Of a stretch of DNA of 47,348 nucleotides, positions 7,817 to 15,643 are shown piece by piece (positions within the stretch are counted from its first letter, which is position 1; the number at the start of each line of letters is the position of its first letter). The position numbers and the translations under genes are program-made. The stretch is from an uncultured Pelagibacteraceae bacterium (GTDB lineage: Bacteria > Pseudomonadota > Alphaproteobacteria > Pelagibacterales > AG-422-B15): NCBI GenBank assembly GCA_902624455.1, contig CACNXQ010000008.1:1-47348 (forward strand). The letters run 5' to 3'. The notes under the pieces are model-generated. The model searched no databases. It worked only from the letters and a program-made list of their open reading frames with translations, and was not told the origin of the DNA.

Positions 7817-10203
7817 TGAAATTTTCTTTTTCTTGGCTTAAAGAGCATTTAGATACACACTTAAATGCAATTGAAATTTCAGAAAAGCTTACATCTATCG
7901 GTTTGGAAGTTGAGTCTTTTAATGATGCAAGCTTGGCGTTCAGAGATTTTATAGTTGCAGAAGTAATTGAAGAAAAAAAACATCCTAATGCAGATAAATT
8001 AAAACTATGTCTGGTAGATACAGGAAAAGAAAAAGTTGATGTCGTATGTGGAGCACCTAACGTTGAAAAAGGCATGAAAGTTGTTTATGCGCCGCCAGGA
8101 TCGATAATCCCAGTCAATCAAATGAAATTAAAAGTATCAAAAATTAGAGGAGTAGAATCGCAAGGAATGATGTGTTCTGAGTATGAACTTGGTATTTCAG
8201 ATGAACATGACGGCATAATAAGATTAGATGATAGTGTAAAAGTAGGCTCAAGTTATGCAGAAATAAGTGGAATGAATGATACTTTTTTTGAAATTGGAAT
8301 AACTCCCAATAGACAAGACTGTCTTGGGGTAAATGGAATTTCACGTGATCTCTCAGCTTCCAAATCGGGCAACTACTTACGAAAAGAATTTTCAAAAATT
8401 GATGGATCGTTTGACTCTCCTGTTGATGTAAAAATTGAGGATCAAGTAATGTGCCCAGCTTTTGCAAGTCGTTATATCAAAAATGTTAAAAATTGTGAAA
8501 GCCCGGACTGGTTAAAATCAAAACTAAAATCAATAGGTCTCAGACCTATATCTGCATTGGTAGATATTACAAATTATGTTATGTACGATCAAAATAGACC
8601 GTTACACGTCTATGATGCTGATAAAATAAATAAAAATATTATTGTTAGATCAGCAAAAGATAAAGAAACACTCAAAGCTTTAGATGAAAAAGAATATGCA
8701 TTAAGTAAGGGAATGTGCGTAATTGCTGATGACATGAGCCCACTTGGGCTTGGCGGCATAATGGGAGGAGAAAGCACAGGATGTTCAGAAAATACGACTA
8801 ATGTTCTATTAGAGTCTGCATTATTTGACCCAATAAATACTGCTAAAACTGGAAGAAAATTATCAATATTAAGTGATGCAAGATACAGATTTGAAAGAGG
8901 TATTGATCCATTGTCTGTAATCAGAGGTATAGATCAGGCATCTCAATTAATTTCAGAGATATGTGGAGGAGAATTCAGTCATACTGTGGTATCTGGTTCT
9001 ATTGATGATACTAAAAAATCTTTCGAAATATCAGTAAATAAAATCAACAAAAGATTAGGTTTAAGTATTGAGAAATCAGAAGTAATAGAAATACTCAGCT
9101 CTTTGGGTATTGAATGCAAAGAAGCAGGAGAGAAAATCAACTGTGTGATCCCAACATGGAGACAAGATATCGATTGTGAAGCAGATATTAGTGAAGAAAT
9201 TATTCGTATAAAGGGTTACGATTTTATTCCACAATCTAATATTAGATCTTCTAAAAAAATCAATGAATCAATTTTAAACTATCGACAGAAAAATCTTTCT
9301 AAAGCAAAAAGATATATTGCGAGTTTAGGATATAATGAATTAGTTACATATTCTTTTGCTAATTCCAAGGATTGCAACTTTTTTGGTAATATAGATAATC
9401 TTAGAATTGTAAATCCAATATCTGAGGATCAAGACATACTACGTCCAAGCTTGATACCAAATCTTTTAAACGCCATTAAAAAAAACCAATCAAGAGATAT
9501 TGAAAATTTTGAGATATTTGAGGCAGGGAGCCAATATACGTCATCTACTCCTGGTGATCAATTTAACTCAGTGATTGGTCTAAAGTCAGGAATAAATAAG
9601 AAAAAATCTTGGAGGCATGCTGAGCAACAATATGATGTTTACGATATTAAAAATGATATCGTTAATTTGATTGATTACTTAATACCCAATCAAAAAAAAA
9701 TTACTTTAGATGATGAAAGTCCAGAATGGATGCACCCTGGAAGATCAGCAAGCATTATATTAAATAAAAAAATTAGATTAGGTTATTTTGGAGAATTGCA
9801 CCCAAGAGTCATTAAGAGCTTTAAAATTAAAAATAAGGTCAATGCTTTCGAATTATTTATTGACCAAATGCCTGAGTCAGCGAGAAAGCTGAATAGTAAG
9901 GTTGATATTAATTTGAGTGAATTTCAAAGTGTGAAAAGAGATTTTGCTTTTGTAGTTGATCAACACATAAGAGCGCTAGATTTAGAGGAGAGTGCAAAAA
10001 AAGTAGATAAAGATTTGATCAGGGATGTCGAAATATTCGATATATTTGAAGATGAAAGTCTTGGTCCCAACAAAAAATCCATGGCAATAAAGGTTACAAT
10101 ACAGGCTAGTGATAGAACTCTCAAAGATAATGAGATACAGGATATCTGTTCAAAAATTGTAAAGTCTATTGAAAAATCTACCTCTGGATCCGTTAGATCG
10201 TAA
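7816..10203 (+). CDS. pheT: phenylalanyl-tRNA synthetase beta subunit
   Basis: Beta subunit of PheRS, 795 residues, full length. The N-terminal half carries the EMAP-type tRNA-binding domain (AEVIEEKKHPNADKLKLC). The B3/4 editing region follows with LVDITNYVMYDQNRPLH and GGIMGGE, then the B5 domain around RYRFERGID. The catalytic-like core has YNELVTYSFA and SEDQDILRPSLIPNLL. The C-terminal ferredoxin-fold anticodon-binding domain contains VKRDFAFVVD and ends before residue 795. It overlaps pheS by one base and lepA follows after 9 bp, so pheST-lepA probably share a transcript. Confidence 0.97.
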   Translation: MKFSFSWLKEHLDTHLNAIEISEKLTSIGLEVESFNDASLAFRDFIVAEVIEEKKHPNADKLKLCLVDTGKEKVDVVCGAPNVEKGMKVVYAPPGSIIPVNQMKLKVSKIRGVESQGMMCSEYELGISDEHDGIIRLDDSVKVGSSYAEISGMNDTFFEIGITPNRQDCLGVNGISRDLSASKSGNYLRKEFSKIDGSFDSPVDVKIEDQVMCPAFASRYIKNVKNCESPDWLKSKLKSIGLRPISALVDITNYVMYDQNRPLHVYDADKINKNIIVRSAKDKETLKALDEKEYALSKGMCVIADDMSPLGLGGIMGGESTGCSENTTNVLLESALFDPINTAKTGRKLSILSDARYRFERGIDPLSVIRGIDQASQLISEICGGEFSHTVVSGSIDDTKKSFEISVNKINKRLGLSIEKSEVIEILSSLGIECKEAGEKINCVIPTWRQDIDCEADISEEIIRIKGYDFIPQSNIRSSKKINESILNYRQKNLSKAKRYIASLGYNELVTYSFANSKDCNFFGNIDNLRIVNPISEDQDILRPSLIPNLLNAIKKNQSRDIENFEIFEAGSQYTSSTPGDQFNSVIGLKSGINKKKSWRHAEQQYDVYDIKNDIVNLIDYLIPNQKKITLDDESPEWMHPGRSASIILNKKIRLGYFGELHPRVIKSFKIKNKVNAFELFIDQMPESARKLNSKVDINLSEFQSVKRDFAFVVDQHIRALDLEESAKKVDKDLIRDVEIFDIFEDESLGPNKKSMAIKVTIQASDRTLKDNEIQDICSKIVKSIEKSTSGSVRS

Positions 10204-10212
10204 TTTGTTATA

Positions 10213-12012
10213 ATGTCTGAGATTAAAAACATACGTAATTTTTCTATTATTGCCCACATTGATCATGGTAAATCAACTCTTGCTGATAGATTGATACAGT
10301 TTTGTGGTGGACTATCTGAACGAGAGATGAAAGCTCAAGTGCTTGACTCAATGGACATTGAGCGTGAGAGAGGTATTACCATCAAAGCTCAAACAGTCAG
10401 ACTTGAGTATAATTCTAAGAGTGGAGAAAAATTTTTACTTAATATTATTGATACTCCTGGACATGTAGACTTTAGTTATGAAGTTAATAGGTCTTTATCT
10501 GCATGTGAGGGATCTTTACTTGTGGTTGATGCAAGTCAGGGAGTGGAAGCTCAAACTTTAGCAAACCTTTATCAAGCTATTGATAATGATCATATTATTA
10601 TTCCAGTATTAAATAAAATTGATTTACCTGCATCTGATCCAGAGAGAGTTAAAGCTCAAATCAAAGACATACTCGGCATTGATACGTCTAATGTATTAGA
10701 GATTTCAGCAAAGTCTGGAACTGGGATTGAGGACGTTCTTGAGTCAATTGTTAACCTTTTGCCACCACCCAAAGGTAATGAGAAAGAACCCCTTAAAGCT
10801 ATGCTTGTTGACAGTTGGTATGATGCATACCTTGGTGTTGTAATTCTTGTTCGCGTTATCGATGGAATCTTAAATAAAGGAATGGACGTAAGATTTCATC
10901 AAACAAATACTAAGCACCTCATTGAAAGAGTTGGATGCTTCACTCCAAAAATGGTTGCGAAAGATTGTATCAAAGCCGGTGAACTAGGATTTATTACTGC
11001 TGCAATAAAAGAAGTTGCACAAACTCAAGTAGGTGACACAATTGTTTCTCTTAACGACAAGAAAACACAACCACTTCCTGGCTTTAAGCCCAGTCAGCCC
11101 GTAGTTTTCTGTGGTCTATTCCCAACTAATGCTGCTGATTTTAAATTTTTGAAAGATGCACTTGGAAAACTTAAACTTAATGACTCTAGTTTTCACTACG
11201 AACAAGAAACATCTACTGCTCTTGGAATGGGATTTAGATGTGGATTTTTAGGCTTGCTACATTTGGAAATTATTGTTGAGAGATTAGACCGCGAATTTGA
11301 TTTAGACTTAATTACAACTGCACCAAGTGTTATTTATAATATTGAGCTTACAAATGGTTCTAATTTAGAGCTTCATAATCCAGCAGACATGCCAGAAACT
11401 ATGAACATTAAATCAATTTCTGAACCTTGGATTAAAGCAACTATAATTTGCCCAGATGAGTATTTGGGTAGTATCATTTCACTTTGTGAAGATAAGCGTG
11501 GAATGCAAATAGAGCTTTCATATTCAGGCTCAAGAGTAATTCTAATTTATAAATTGCCTTTAAATGAAATAGTTTTTGATTTCTATGATCGTCTAAAATC
11601 AATTTCAAGTGGATATGCAAGTTTTGATTATGAAATTGACGAATACATTGAGAGTGATTTAGTGAGATTAAGCATACTTGTTAACGATGAGCCTGTTGAT
11701 GCACTATCTATAATTGTTCATAAAAATGCTTCTGAAAAAAAAGGTAGAGCAGTCTGTGAAAAGTTGAAAGAATTAATACCTCGACATCAATTTCATATTC
11801 CTATTCAAGCTGCAATTGGAGGTAAAATTATTGCTCGTGAGACTGTGAGCGGTTACCGCAAGAATGTGATTGATCGTATTCATGGTGGGGGAGCCACAGA
11901 TAGAAAACGTAAGCTTTTAGATAAGCAAAAAAAGGGAAAAAAAAGACTTCGTACTTATGGCAAAGTAGAAATCCCTCAAGAAGCATTTATAGCAGCTCTA
12001 AAAGTTGAATGA
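10213..12012 (+). CDS. lepA: elongation factor 4 (LepA GTPase)
   Basis: Ribosome-bound translational GTPase linked to back-translocation and 30S biogenesis; 599 residues, typical. G-domain motifs are intact: [33 protein letters not shown] and SAKSG. The LepA-specific features follow, including [16 protein letters not shown] and the C-terminal domain with [21 protein letters not shown]. The stop codon is followed without any gap by tRNA-Ser. Confidence 0.97.
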   Translation: MSEIKNIRNFSIIAHIDHGKSTLADRLIQFCGGLSEREMKAQVLDSMDIERERGITIKAQTVRLEYNSKSGEKFLLNIIDTPGHVDFSYEVNRSLSACEGSLLVVDASQGVEAQTLANLYQAIDNDHIIIPVLNKIDLPASDPERVKAQIKDILGIDTSNVLEISAKSGTGIEDVLESIVNLLPPPKGNEKEPLKAMLVDSWYDAYLGVVILVRVIDGILNKGMDVRFHQTNTKHLIERVGCFTPKMVAKDCIKAGELGFITAAIKEVAQTQVGDTIVSLNDKKTQPLPGFKPSQPVVFCGLFPTNAADFKFLKDALGKLKLNDSSFHYEQETSTALGMGFRCGFLGLLHLEIIVERLDREFDLDLITTAPSVIYNIELTNGSNLELHNPADMPETMNIKSISEPWIKATIICPDEYLGSIISLCEDKRGMQIELSYSGSRVILIYKLPLNEIVFDFYDRLKSISSGYASFDYEIDEYIESDLVRLSILVNDEPVDALSIIVHKNASEKKGRAVCEKLKELIPRHQFHIPIQAAIGGKIIARETVSGYRKNVIDRIHGGGATDRKRKLLDKQKKGKKRLRTYGKVEIPQEAFIAALKVE

Positions 12013-12102
12013 GGAAAGGTGGCCGAGTGGTTGAAGGCGCACGCTTGGAAAGCGTGTATGCGGGTGACCGTATCGTGGGTTCGAATCCCATCCTTTCCGC
12101 CA
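12013..12102 (+). tRNA. tRNA-Ser (anticodon GGA), CCA encoded
   Basis: 90-nt type II tRNA. The acceptor stem GGAAAGG (12013-12019) pairs perfectly with CCTTTCC (12092-12098), followed by discriminator G and an encoded CCA. The anticodon loop TTGGAAA (12045-12051) gives GGA, reading UCU/UCC serine codons. A long variable arm, typical of tRNA-Ser, lies around 12057-12074, and the T arm has GTGGG-TTCGAAT-CCCAT. The 5' end abuts the lepA stop, so it must be processed from a lepA transcript or use a promoter inside lepA. Its 3' part is duplicated at 12802-12860. Confidence 0.97.
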
Positions 12103-12103
12103 A
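12045..12103 (+). repeat. att-like direct repeat, copy 1 (3' part of tRNA-Ser)
   Basis: 59 bases running from the first base of the anticodon loop to one base past CCA, perfectly identical to 12802-12860. This is the usual footprint of tyrosine-integrase elements that insert in tRNA genes and restore the 3' end. This copy is part of the intact tRNA. Confidence 0.85.
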
Positions 12104-12180
12104 GCTATTGATATACAATGACAATTTCTCAAAGCTAGAACTGACAATCCTTTAACTGAGTTCAGATTGACCTATTTGGG

Positions 12181-12195
12181 CACACTCTGGTCACA
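12181..12195 (+). repeat. 15-bp direct repeat CACACTCTGGTCACA, copy 1
   Basis: Exact match to 12704-12718; both copies lie inside the att-bounded segment and nowhere else noticed. It contains the half-palindrome TGGTCACA. It could be an arm-type integrase site or a relic of an internal duplication. Confidence 0.6.
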
Positions 12196-12223
12196 ACAGA
12201 AAGGAAAAAGTGATGGCGTTAGC

Positions 12224-12556
12224 CTAGTTGATAGTTTCTCCTGGCGAAATACACATTTCAATGCCTAGGTCATCCATTCTCATCACACATGAGATAACAT
12301 TTTGCAGATTATTAAGGCTATCAAGATTCATATCCATTAAACCTGGTATGTCAGCATATGTATCTCTTTGAAAGTGATAAATTATAAAATATTCGCCGTC
12401 ATCCCAAGATGCGTCTGTCGACGTTAAAGCATAATCACAGTCAACTAATTGATTCAGTGTTTTAACTTCAGATATATCGCTTAATTCACATGATAAGGCA
12501 TTGGATGTAAAAAAAGTTATAATAAAGATAGAAGCGACTGAAAGATATCTGTTCAT
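12224..12556 (-). CDS. small secreted cysteine-containing protein, unknown function
   Basis: 110-residue hypothetical protein. An N-terminal signal peptide is clear (MNRY, then a hydrophobic stretch through residue 18, then SNALSC), so export to the periplasm is expected. The mature part is acidic with four cysteines (about residues 23, 40, 90 and 102) that could form two disulfides. AGAGGA lies 8 bases before the ATG, supporting real translation. It is the only gene inside the att-bounded segment at tRNA-Ser, so it is the cargo of a presumed former mobile element. I recognise no family. Confidence 0.6.
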   Translation of the reverse strand: MNRYLSVASIFIITFFTSNALSCELSDISEVKTLNQLVDCDYALTSTDASWDDGEYFIIYHFQRDTYADIPGLMDMNLDSLNNLQNVISCVMRMDDLGIEMCISPGETIN

Positions 12557-12703
12557 TGCATAATCCTCTAATAAAGAATTGATTTAATAAGCATTACGCT
12601 AATAATTTATAAAAGTTTTTTCAATAGTATTTTTAAATAATTTATTAAATCCTTATTTACTAGGTACAATTATTAATTGATCTAATACGTATGATATGAC
12701 CGT

Positions 12704-12718
12704 CACACTCTGGTCACA
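12704..12718 (+). repeat. 15-bp direct repeat CACACTCTGGTCACA, copy 2
   Basis: Second exact copy, 523 bp after the first and 84 bp before the distal tRNA fragment. It is preceded by GACCGT, giving an imperfect TGACCGTCACA palindrome in this copy. Confidence 0.6.
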
Positions 12719-12801
12719 CTCACTCAAAATAATTCACTTCTTCCCTATATGGATTTCCCCGTTTACAAGGAAAAATTATCCTCTAATCTGTGACTCATAA
12801 T

Positions 12802-12860
12802 TTGGAAAGCGTGTATGCGGGTGACCGTATCGTGGGTTCGAATCCCATCCTTTCCGCCAA
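12802..12860 (+). repeat. att-like direct repeat, copy 2 (orphan tRNA-Ser 3' fragment)
   Basis: Perfect 59-base copy of 12045-12103. It lacks the acceptor 5' strand, D arm and 5' anticodon stem, so it cannot be a functional tRNA. It marks the distal junction of the presumed inserted segment and lies 20 bp before the MFS gene. Confidence 0.85.
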
Positions 12861-12880
12861 AATAAAATCAAGGATATTAG

Positions 12881-14086
12881 ATGAAACTAGACTTTTATAA
12901 ACATTCATTTCCAGTTCTTGTAATTATTGGAGGCTGTGTTCTTCTTCTGATTTCGTTCGGCGTTAGGCATTCCTCTGGCTTATACTTAATTCCAATTTCA
13001 GAACATATTCAAACTGGTAGAGAAGTATTTGGTTTTGCAATTGCCATCCAGTTCCTCATGATCGGTATCGGATCTCCTATATTTGGAGCAATAGCTGATA
13101 AATTTAATTCTGCCGTAGCTGGGCTTTATGGAGTAATCTTTTTTCTAATAGGTTTATACATGATGGCTCATGTTGAGAGCTCCCTATTTCTAGTTTGCTC
13201 ACAGGTCATATTTGGATTTGGTTGTGCTGGATGTGGTACAGCTGTAATTCTCGGCGCTGTTGGTAAAGCAGTTACTGGAAAAAATCAAACATTAGCACTT
13301 GGTGTTGTGATGGCCGCTGGCTCTCTCGGTCAATTTTTAATTGTTCCATTTACGGGAATGCTTATAGAAATGTCATCATGGCAACAATCAATAATTTATC
13401 TGAGTTTTATATCATTAATCATGGTTTTATTTGCTCTTACAATAAGCATTTCTTCAAGTGCAAAGGAAGATAGCGATCAAATTAAACAAACTCTATCTCA
13501 AGTATTAAGTGAGGCATTTGCCAATAAAAGCTATGTATTCCTAACGCTAGGATTTTTTGTGTGCGGTTTTCATGTTTCCTTTGTAGCAACGCATCTCCCG
13601 GCATACCTTGATGATTTATCCTTACCTCTTTGGATAGGATCATGGTCACTTGCGCTTATTGGATTATTCAATGTAATAGGCACCCTGATGTTTGGATACC
13701 TGGGGGACAGTAGGTCTAAAAAAGATTTGCTTGTTATACTATATTCGCTCAGATCAATTTTATTTTTAGTTTTTATATTTCTACCTAAAACAGAAATCAC
13801 TATTATTATTTTTGCCTCACTTTTGGGTATCTTATGGCTTTCAACCGTTCCCTTAACAAGTGGTATTATTTCTGTAATTTTTGGATCAAAATATATGTCT
13901 ATGTTGTACGGCTTTGCATTTTTGTCTCATCAGATTGGGTCGTTCATGGGATCATGGTTTGGAGGTAGATTATATGACTTCTACGGCTCTTATGATGTTA
14001 TGTGGTGGGTGTGTGTTTTTCTGGGTTTTGCTTCAGCTTTAATGCATTATCCAATTAATGAAAAAAACGTCGCGCTATCAAAATAG
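12881..14086 (+). CDS. MFS transporter (12 TM), substrate unknown
   Basis: Major facilitator superfamily carrier of 401 residues with about 12 hydrophobic segments and the loop after TM2 beginning FGAIADKFN (D-K/R signature). It has GFGCAGCGTAVILGAVGKAV in the TM4-5 region and GYLGDSRSKK in the mid-protein equivalent loop. The architecture resembles the oxalate/formate antiporter-like or monocarboxylate-type MFS proteins, but a substrate cannot be assigned. AAGGA lies 8 bases upstream of the ATG. It begins 20 bp after the distal att-like repeat, so it flanks the inserted segment rather than lying within it. Confidence 0.88.
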   Translation: MKLDFYKHSFPVLVIIGGCVLLLISFGVRHSSGLYLIPISEHIQTGREVFGFAIAIQFLMIGIGSPIFGAIADKFNSAVAGLYGVIFFLIGLYMMAHVESSLFLVCSQVIFGFGCAGCGTAVILGAVGKAVTGKNQTLALGVVMAAGSLGQFLIVPFTGMLIEMSSWQQSIIYLSFISLIMVLFALTISISSSAKEDSDQIKQTLSQVLSEAFANKSYVFLTLGFFVCGFHVSFVATHLPAYLDDLSLPLWIGSWSLALIGLFNVIGTLMFGYLGDSRSKKDLLVILYSLRSILFLVFIFLPKTEITIIIFASLLGILWLSTVPLTSGIISVIFGSKYMSMLYGFAFLSHQIGSFMGSWFGGRLYDFYGSYDVMWWVCVFLGFASALMHYPINEKNVALSK

Positions 14087-14182
14087 TTTTACCGTTCTTT
14101 ATCCACATATCCACAAGCTCACCAGAAATATTGATCATTAAATTTTTGTAAATTTTTTTATTTTTATATATCGTTTCTTTTA

Positions 14183-14281
14183 TCGGAGCGTGAAAGTCCG
14201 AAATCCCCTTGGGGAGTTTGTTCAAGATCGTGACGTGTTTCGGGGCCGTAAAATACCTTTCGGGGAAATTGAGCGGCCCCG
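14183..14281. other. GC-rich palindromic stretch, possible structured RNA or repeat element
   Basis: In the 540-bp gap between the MFS and ACC deaminase genes, this stretch is visibly richer in G+C than its surroundings and full of inverted repeats. CGGGGCCG (14241-14248) pairs with CGGCCCCG (14274-14281), 8 bp. TCGGA (14183-14187) pairs with TCCGA (14197-14201), and TCCC/GGGA closes CTTG at 14204-14215. The large stem begins just 3 bases after the stop of the minus-strand small gene, so it may also help termination there. A plus-strand T-rich run follows (14282-14290). I cannot match it to a known RNA family. The rest, 14087-14182 and 14549-14626, shows no gene. Confidence 0.4.
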
Positions 14282-14284
14282 TTT

Positions 14285-14548
14285 CTATTTGGGATCCTTT
14301 TTTTCCAGACATCTAAAGTCAACCTCAGGTTTTTGCCCATCAAAATTAAAATGACATACATTGAGTTCGTGCCTTCTGCACCATACTTGGAAGCCTCTGT
14401 CAGAAAAGCCTACATCTAACTTAGTATATTCCTGTAATGATTTTGCATCAGTAGAACCCTCAATAAATTCATCTGAACACTTAGTACATACAACAGGTCT
14501 GTTAATATTAAACAGTAAGTACTTTAATCCACTGATGTCATTTGTCAT
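14285..14548 (-). CDS. small cysteine-rich protein, unknown function
   Basis: 87-residue hypothetical protein without signal peptide or membrane span. It has CTKC at 21-24 and further cysteines in VWCRRHELNVCHF (57, 65) and at 80, compatible with metal binding. Minus-strand upstream sequence carries GGAGC about 8 bases before the ATG, supporting real translation. It is flanked downstream by the GC-rich palindromic stretch and stands alone between two plus-strand genes. I do not recognise a named family; the compact motif WCRRHELNVCHF looks conserved in character, but this was not tested. Confidence 0.6.
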   Translation of the reverse strand: MTNDISGLKYLLFNINRPVVCTKCSDEFIEGSTDAKSLQEYTKLDVGFSDRGFQVWCRRHELNVCHFNFDGQKPEVDFRCLEKKDPK

Positions 14549-14626
14549 TTTATTGCTCCATTTATTATTTTCTAAGGGTAATATTCACTATAAAATATTT
14601 ACGTAAAAAAAATAAAATAAAATTTT

Positions 14627-15643
14627 ATGAATCTAAATAAATTTGAGAAATATCCTCTTACTTATGGGCCGACACCAATAGAGTTTTTACCTCGTTTGAG
14701 TGAAGCAATTGGTGCAGATGTAGAAATCTTTGCAAAACGTGATGATTGTAATTCAGGCTTAGCCATGGGTGGAAATAAATTGAGAAAACTTGAGTATATT
14801 GTTCCTGATGCGATTGCTTCTGGAGCAGATACGTTAGTATCGATTGGAGGTGTTCAATCAAATCATACCAGAATGGTTGCAGCTACTGCAGCTAAAATTG
14901 GAATGAAGTGTGTTGTTGTTCAGGAAAGTTGGGTTCCTCACGATGATGCAGTTTATGATAGGGTCGGAAACATATTGCTTACAAGGCTTATGGGTGCAGA
15001 TAGTAGATTAGTGAGTGATGGATTTGATATTGGTATCAGAAAGAGTTGGGAGGAGGCGCTTCAGTCAGTTAAAGATAGAGGAGGAGTACCCTATGCAATA
15101 CCTGCAGGAGCATCAGTACATAAATATGGTGGATTAGGTTATGTTGGCTTTGCTGATGAAGTAAGATCACAAGAAAATAAGATGAATGTAAAATTTGACT
15201 ATATTATCGTGTGTGTAGTTACAGGATCAACGCAAGCAGGAATGATTGTTGGTTTTGCTGAAGATGATCGTGCGAGTCAAGTAATTGGTATTGACGCATC
15301 TGGCACACCTGACAAAGTTAAAAAACAGGTAAGGGAAATAGTTGATAACACTGCTGAACTTGTTGAATTAGGCAGAACTGTCCAAGATGATGAAATAATT
15401 ATCAATCCTGATTATGCATATCCAGCCTATGGAGTTCCGAGCGAAGAAACAAATGAAGCTATGAGATTGGCTGCTAGAACTGAGGCGATGATAACTGATC
15501 CAGTTTATGAGGGTAAATCAATGCAAGGAATGATTGATCTTGCAAAGAAAGGTTTTTTTAAAAAGGGCTCCAAAATACTTTATGCACACCTAGGAGGTGC
15601 TCCTGCAATTAATGGCTATTCTTATACATACCGAAATGGCTAA
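14627..15643 (+). CDS. acdS: 1-aminocyclopropane-1-carboxylate deaminase
   Basis: PLP enzyme of the tryptophan synthase beta fold that opens the cyclopropane of ACC, the plant and algal ethylene precursor, giving 2-oxobutyrate and ammonia. 338 residues, the same length as the Pseudomonas enzyme. Lys51 (GGNKLRK) is the PLP lysine and Ser78 lies in SIGGVQSNH. Tyr294-Glu295 (DPVYEGKSM) and Leu322 (YAHLGG) are both present. These two positions separate true ACC deaminases from D-cysteine desulfhydrases. No Shine-Dalgarno is visible in the A/T-rich leader. Its end overlaps the convergent ABC1 gene by 3 bases. Confidence 0.92.
   Translation: MNLNKFEKYPLTYGPTPIEFLPRLSEAIGADVEIFAKRDDCNSGLAMGGNKLRKLEYIVPDAIASGADTLVSIGGVQSNHTRMVAATAAKIGMKCVVVQESWVPHDDAVYDRVGNILLTRLMGADSRLVSDGFDIGIRKSWEEALQSVKDRGGVPYAIPAGASVHKYGGLGYVGFADEVRSQENKMNVKFDYIIVCVVTGSTQAGMIVGFAEDDRASQVIGIDASGTPDKVKKQVREIVDNTAELVELGRTVQDDEIIINPDYAYPAYGVPSEETNEAMRLAARTEAMITDPVYEGKSMQGMIDLAKKGFFKKGSKILYAHLGGAPAINGYSYTYRNG

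Larger units (their letters stand above)
12104..12801. mobile_element. remnant of a tRNA-Ser-integrated element without integrase
   Basis: The 698 bp between the two 59-bp att-like repeats behave as an inserted segment. It encodes a single small secreted protein (minus strand) and holds two copies of a 15-bp repeat near its ends. No integrase, excisionase, relaxase or phage gene is present, so it is either a deletion remnant or a tiny element mobilised in trans. The bases 12104-12223 and 12557-12801 show no gene. That it came in by integrase action is inferred from repeat geometry only. Confidence 0.6.

Noticed and set aside
8144-8467. Antisense open frame inside pheT
   Set aside because: Shadow of a strong PheT coding frame with no ribosome site or known family.
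12802-12860. Second tRNA-Ser gene
   Set aside because: Only the anticodon loop through the 3' end is present; the acceptor 5' strand and D arm are missing, so it is an orphan fragment.
14055-14361. Minus-strand open frames across the GC-rich stretch
   Set aside because: They overlap one another and the small gene, and lack ribosome sites; their reading is better explained by open frames through the palindromic DNA.
14627-15643. D-cysteine desulfhydrase
   Set aside because: Glu295 and Leu322 are both retained, the pattern of true ACC deaminases.
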